Part shown: one piece after another, positions 61,454 to 64,000 of the stretch
Position numbering within the stretch: the stretch's first letter is position 1
Layout of the letters: every line of letters starts with the position of its first letter
Assembly (NCBI GenBank): GCA_020636195.1
Contig: JACJYH010000001.1
Location: 248,001 to 312,000 of the forward strand
Direction of reading: 5' to 3'
Length of the DNA: 64,000 nt
Source of the DNA: Lewinellaceae bacterium
Lineage (GTDB): Bacteria > Bacteroidota > Bacteroidia > Chitinophagales > Saprospiraceae
The notes under the pieces: model-generated
What the model was told of the DNA's origin: nothing
The model's input: the letters and a program-made list of their open reading frames with translations, nothing else
Database searches by the model: none
Made by a program: the position numbers and the translations under genes

Positions 61454-62899
61454 TTATCCTCTCATAAGTCTCTTTAATCCTTCTCCTTCCATTTTCCACA
61501 AGAAACCTACATAGCCAATGAAAATAATTGAATTGAGCAAATAATTTCCCCTAAATAGATGAAATGAAACAAAAGACAAGGCTGAAGATACCCCGATGAT
61601 CCAACCGGCCTTCCATAGGTCATAAGGAACCGGATAATATTTTTTTCCCAAAAGATAGGAAATGACGGCCATGAAACTGTATGTGAATAAAGTCGCATAG
61701 GCGCCGCCAATGTAACCGAAAATAGGAACGAAAATCATGAGACTGACTATCGTTAGCATGGCTCCAAATATACTGATGTACATTCCCATTGATGTTCTGT
61801 TGGTCAATTTATACCAAATAGACAGATTAATATAAATACCCGAAAACAAATTGGCTAACAATAATATAGGCACAATAATGAGTCCTTGTTTGTATTCCTG
61901 TTGTCTCAATAAAATATCTGCTATCACATCAATAAATATCATGACTGCCACCATCAGTAAACTTCCCAAAAGAATAAACCAATGCATAACTGTCTTGTAC
62001 TTTGTTTTAGCATCTGCATCCTTAGCAACGTTGAAGAAAAAAGGCTCCGCACCCAACCGAAAAGCTGTGATATACAATGTCATAAATACGCCCAACCGAT
62101 ATGAAGCTGAGTAAATACCATTAATATCACTGCCTAAAACCTGAGAGATATACAACTTATCAAAGTTCTCATTCACTATGAAAGCGATACCTCCTATCAT
62201 GATCGGCAATCCATATTGTAGCATGCGATGCCAAATATCTTTATCAAAACTAAAACGAATAGACCTAAATTCTTTAACCAATAATAGGATGGTCAGAGCA
62301 CTTGCTACAAAATTTGCCAACACAATATGGAAGACACCCGGTGAATAACCTGTATAAAAGTATTTGGCCCATGAAAATGGCAAAGTTTGCTTAGGTAAGT
62401 ATATGAGAAAAATAAAGGTGAGAATAAAGTACACCACTACATTGATACACTTGATCAATAAATACTTCCAAGGTCTGTGCGTGACCCTTATGATAGCCAA
62501 AGGAATGATAGCCCAAGCATCTAAAACAGTGGTGAGTATGAGAATTTTAATGACATTCTGATCATCAAATCCTGACCATTTTGTGATCGTTGCAGCAAAT
62601 AGTAATCCCAAAGCAGAAAATGCTACTGTATTCACAAGTATAATGGAAAAGCTATGATGGATAATAGATGATTTATTTTCCTCCAAATTATAAAATCTAA
62701 AAAAAGACGTTTCCATGCCCATGGACAAAAAGGCATTGATGAATGCTGCATAGATAAACCAATTGGTTTGGTCCGAGAATCCTTTCGTTGTCAATGCGGT
62801 CGTAAACACAGCCGTCAAAATAAACGTGATCACTCGTGGCAGTACCGCTGCCAAACCATACACTGATGTATCTTTTATTAAACTTTTATAACTATCCAA
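61454..62899 (-). CDS. Polysaccharide biosynthesis flippase (Wzx/MATE-like)
   Basis: 481 residues with about 12-14 membrane helices, starting SVYGLAAVLPRVITFILTAVFTT, the usual opening of the polysaccharide_synt/Wzx family (MVF-MATE superfamily). Further markers: GMETSFFRFYNLEEN, YGLPIMIGGIAFIVNENFDKLYISQVLG and YSASYRLGVFMTLYITAFRLGAEPFFF. It probably moves lipid-linked oligosaccharides to the periplasmic side. The start must be TTG at 62899: an in-frame TAG lies four codons upstream and no ATG exists. A TACCTTTG box sits just upstream. Confidence 0.87.
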   Translation of the reverse strand: MDSYKSLIKDTSVYGLAAVLPRVITFILTAVFTTALTTKGFSDQTNWFIYAAFINAFLSMGMETSFFRFYNLEENKSSIIHHSFSIILVNTVAFSALGLLFAATITKWSGFDDQNVIKILILTTVLDAWAIIPLAIIRVTHRPWKYLLIKCINVVVYFILTFIFLIYLPKQTLPFSWAKYFYTGYSPGVFHIVLANFVASALTILLLVKEFRSIRFSFDKDIWHRMLQYGLPIMIGGIAFIVNENFDKLYISQVLGSDINGIYSASYRLGVFMTLYITAFRLGAEPFFFNVAKDADAKTKYKTVMHWFILLGSLLMVAVMIFIDVIADILLRQQEYKQGLIIVPILLLANLFSGIYINLSIWYKLTNRTSMGMYISIFGAMLTIVSLMIFVPIFGYIGGAYATLFTYSFMAVISYLLGKKYYPVPYDLWKAGWIIGVSSALSFVSFHLFRGNYLLNSIIFIGYVGFLWKMEGEGLKRLMRG

Positions 62900-62920
62900 T
62901 GATCCGATCTAAATCTTTGA

Positions 62921-62928
62921 CAAAGGTA
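62921..62928 (-). promoter_or_regulatory. -7 promoter box for the flippase gene
   Basis: TACCTTTG on the minus strand, 21 bases before the TTG start at 62899, the same distance as in hisS. The remaining divergent intergenic region to 63202 is AT-rich and shows no gene. Confidence 0.6.
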
Positions 62929-63202
62929 TGGTGACTTTTTCATTTCGCAGCAGTTCACCCACATTCTATTTAAAACCAGTGGAAAATTGAAGTCCGGTTG
63001 TTCTATCCATTTTTGTTTAAAGATTTTGAACCAATCTTTCATGATTAATCCATTTTTAGTCAATATTTTACATCTATAGACAATTTTTAGCATCTAAATT
63101 AGTTATCTATCAAAGTATATTCTTTTCCAAATTTCATTAAAAAAACAACAGAGTTCAAAATTATCCTTAATTTTACATCTTAATACAAAATCAATCAAGA
63201 AA

Positions 63203-64000
63203 ATGGGCATTTTTAGTTCACTAAAAAAATTATTTTTTACAACTGAGTCTGTTGCAAAATCTGCTGTAGAAAAATCTGTTGAATTTACTAAAGAAAAAGC
63301 AGAAACTGCTTGGGAAAAAACCAAAGATATCGCGGAAGACGCAAAGGTAAAATTGGACGACCTCAGTGAAAAGTCTGCAGATGCTATGGAGTCTGCTTGG
63401 GAAAAAACCAAAGATATTGCCGAAGATGCCAAAGATAAGGCGGATGTCATGATGCATAAAGCAGGAGAAACTTTATCCCAAGTAAAAGACAAAGCCGAAG
63501 ATATCACTGAAGATACAGCATCATATCTGTCCAAAAAATTCGATGATGTGAAAGAGAGCGCATCAAAGATGATGGATGAAGGAATGGAAAAAGGTGAGCA
63601 AGTGATAAAAAGTGTCAAAGAATCCACAGAAAGTTCCTTTGATTCAGCTAAAGAAACGGCTGCAGGATTTGGAAAAACTCTTCACGATACTTCGGGTTCA
63701 GTCATTGACAAGGCTTCAGATCTCTTCAATAAAGCTAAAGCCACCGCAGGAGAAGCTGTGGACAAAATCGCTGAAAGTGAATTTGTACAGAAAGCTGGTG
63801 ATTTTACAGAGAAAGTAGGTGAGAAGGTGGTGGAAAAATCAGATGCAGCTTGGGATTCTATTGACAAGGCTAAAGATGTGATCGCTGACAAAGCCAAGGA
63901 CGTCGCCGGAAAAATCTCTGATAAATTTGATGAAACCGTAGAAAAAGCAGAGAAATTTTTAGCTGAAGAAGATGCAAAGCCCAAAAAGGAATTTGCCGAT
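63203..64000 (+). CDS. LEA-like amphipathic repeat protein (3' truncated by the window)
   Basis: At least 266 residues from the ATG at 63203; the frame is open to the window end. After MGIFSSLKKLFFTTES the sequence is a continuous series of about 11-residue amphipathic units rich in Ala, Lys, Glu and Asp with very few Pro or Cys (AWEKTKDIAEDAKVKLDD, repeated as AWEKTKDIAEDAKDKADV; then DKAKDVIADKAKDVAGKISD). The two AWEKTKDIAEDAK copies show internal duplication. This is the pattern of LEA group 3 / apolipoprotein-like proteins and YtxH-type proteins, which bind membranes or protect proteins during desiccation. No signal peptide, so it is probably cytoplasmic. Function inferred from composition only. 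Confidence 0.8.
   Translation, partial: MGIFSSLKKLFFTTESVAKSAVEKSVEFTKEKAETAWEKTKDIAEDAKVKLDDLSEKSADAMESAWEKTKDIAEDAKDKADVMMHKAGETLSQVKDKAEDITEDTASYLSKKFDDVKESASKMMDEGMEKGEQVIKSVKESTESSFDSAKETAAGFGKTLHDTSGSVIDKASDLFNKAKATAGEAVDKIAESEFVQKAGDFTEKVGEKVVEKSDAAWDSIDKAKDVIADKAKDVAGKISDKFDETVEKAEKFLAEEDAKPKKEFAD

Noticed and set aside
62878..63093. Minus-strand frame of 71 codons upstream of the flippase
   Set aside because: Overlaps the flippase start and its TACCTTTG promoter box; no family features.
63103..63627. Minus-strand frame of 174 codons, Ser/Phe-rich
   Set aside because: Antisense to the LEA-like gene, which begins with a sensible MGIFSSLKK and keeps a regular 11-residue pattern; the reverse frame is its shadow.

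Overview
The window is AT-rich chromosomal DNA from a member of the Bacteroidota, most likely class Saprospiria (Saprospiraceae-like). The evidence is: four secreted proteins with C-terminal type IX secretion (T9SS) sorting domains plus a PorE-like OmpA protein; many families typical of the phylum (DUF6089, DUF3078, DUF4230, DUF6427, S46 peptidase, DAHP synthase-chorismate mutase fusion, TonB receptor); -7 promoter boxes of the form TAnnTTTG; and few Shine-Dalgarno sequences, with several TTG/GTG starts. The exact genus cannot be read from the sequence.

Layout. 1-3.6 kb: the end of an HD-domain phosphohydrolase gene, then a complete IS982-family insertion sequence (748-1779, with terminal inverted repeats and a TAACCCT target duplication). 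The IS sits inside the signal-peptide codons of a gene for a long 23-residue-repeat protein that ends in a peptidoglycan-binding domain. 3.8-13.2 kb: glyA, a TPR protein, a polysaccharide-deacetylase-like protein, two envelope proteins, hisS, and an ECF sigma / small protein / mechanosensitive channel operon. 13.4-17.7 kb: a Lys-rich secreted protein, a degenerate MtfA-like protein, tRNA-Phe and an eight-module T9SS cargo. 17.7-21.3 kb: a periplasmic redox and folding operon (nDsbD paralogue, DsbD, two FKBP lipoproteins). 21.5-25.7 kb: DUF6427, sodA and a FecA-like TonB receptor. 25.7-34.5 kb: a MITE-like element, DAHPS-CM, a DPP11-like S46 peptidase, a heptosyltransferase-like GT9, an Omp28-like T9SS cargo, a flippase-like protein and DUF4230.

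34.5-43.3 kb: the PorE-like protein, the split proton-translocating transhydrogenase (pntAA, pntAB, pntB), a divergent Lgt, a small beta-barrel protein, an MBL hydrolase and a second MscS channel. 43.4-53.2 kb: a 1481-residue T9SS cargo with C-type-lectin-like and dockerin-like parts, a CtpA-type S41 protease, RNase G, and an HU / TPR / 30-residue ribosomal-type protein operon. 53.4-59.8 kb: yicC-gmk-apaG, a second copy of the MITE-like element directly behind the apaG stop codon, a PNGase F-related T9SS cargo and a Nif3-like protein. 59.8-64 kb: a long RluA-type pseudouridine synthase, a polysaccharide flippase, and the start of a LEA-like amphipathic repeat protein that runs off the window.

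Functionally the region is mostly housekeeping plus cell envelope. No CRISPR array, prophage, rRNA or defence island was seen. The points most worth a second look are the IS insertion that appears to donate a replacement signal sequence, the paired 160-bp inverted-repeat elements, the split PNGase F protein with its LamG insertion, the eight-module Cys-rich cargo, the pseudo-peptidase and the divergent Lgt.
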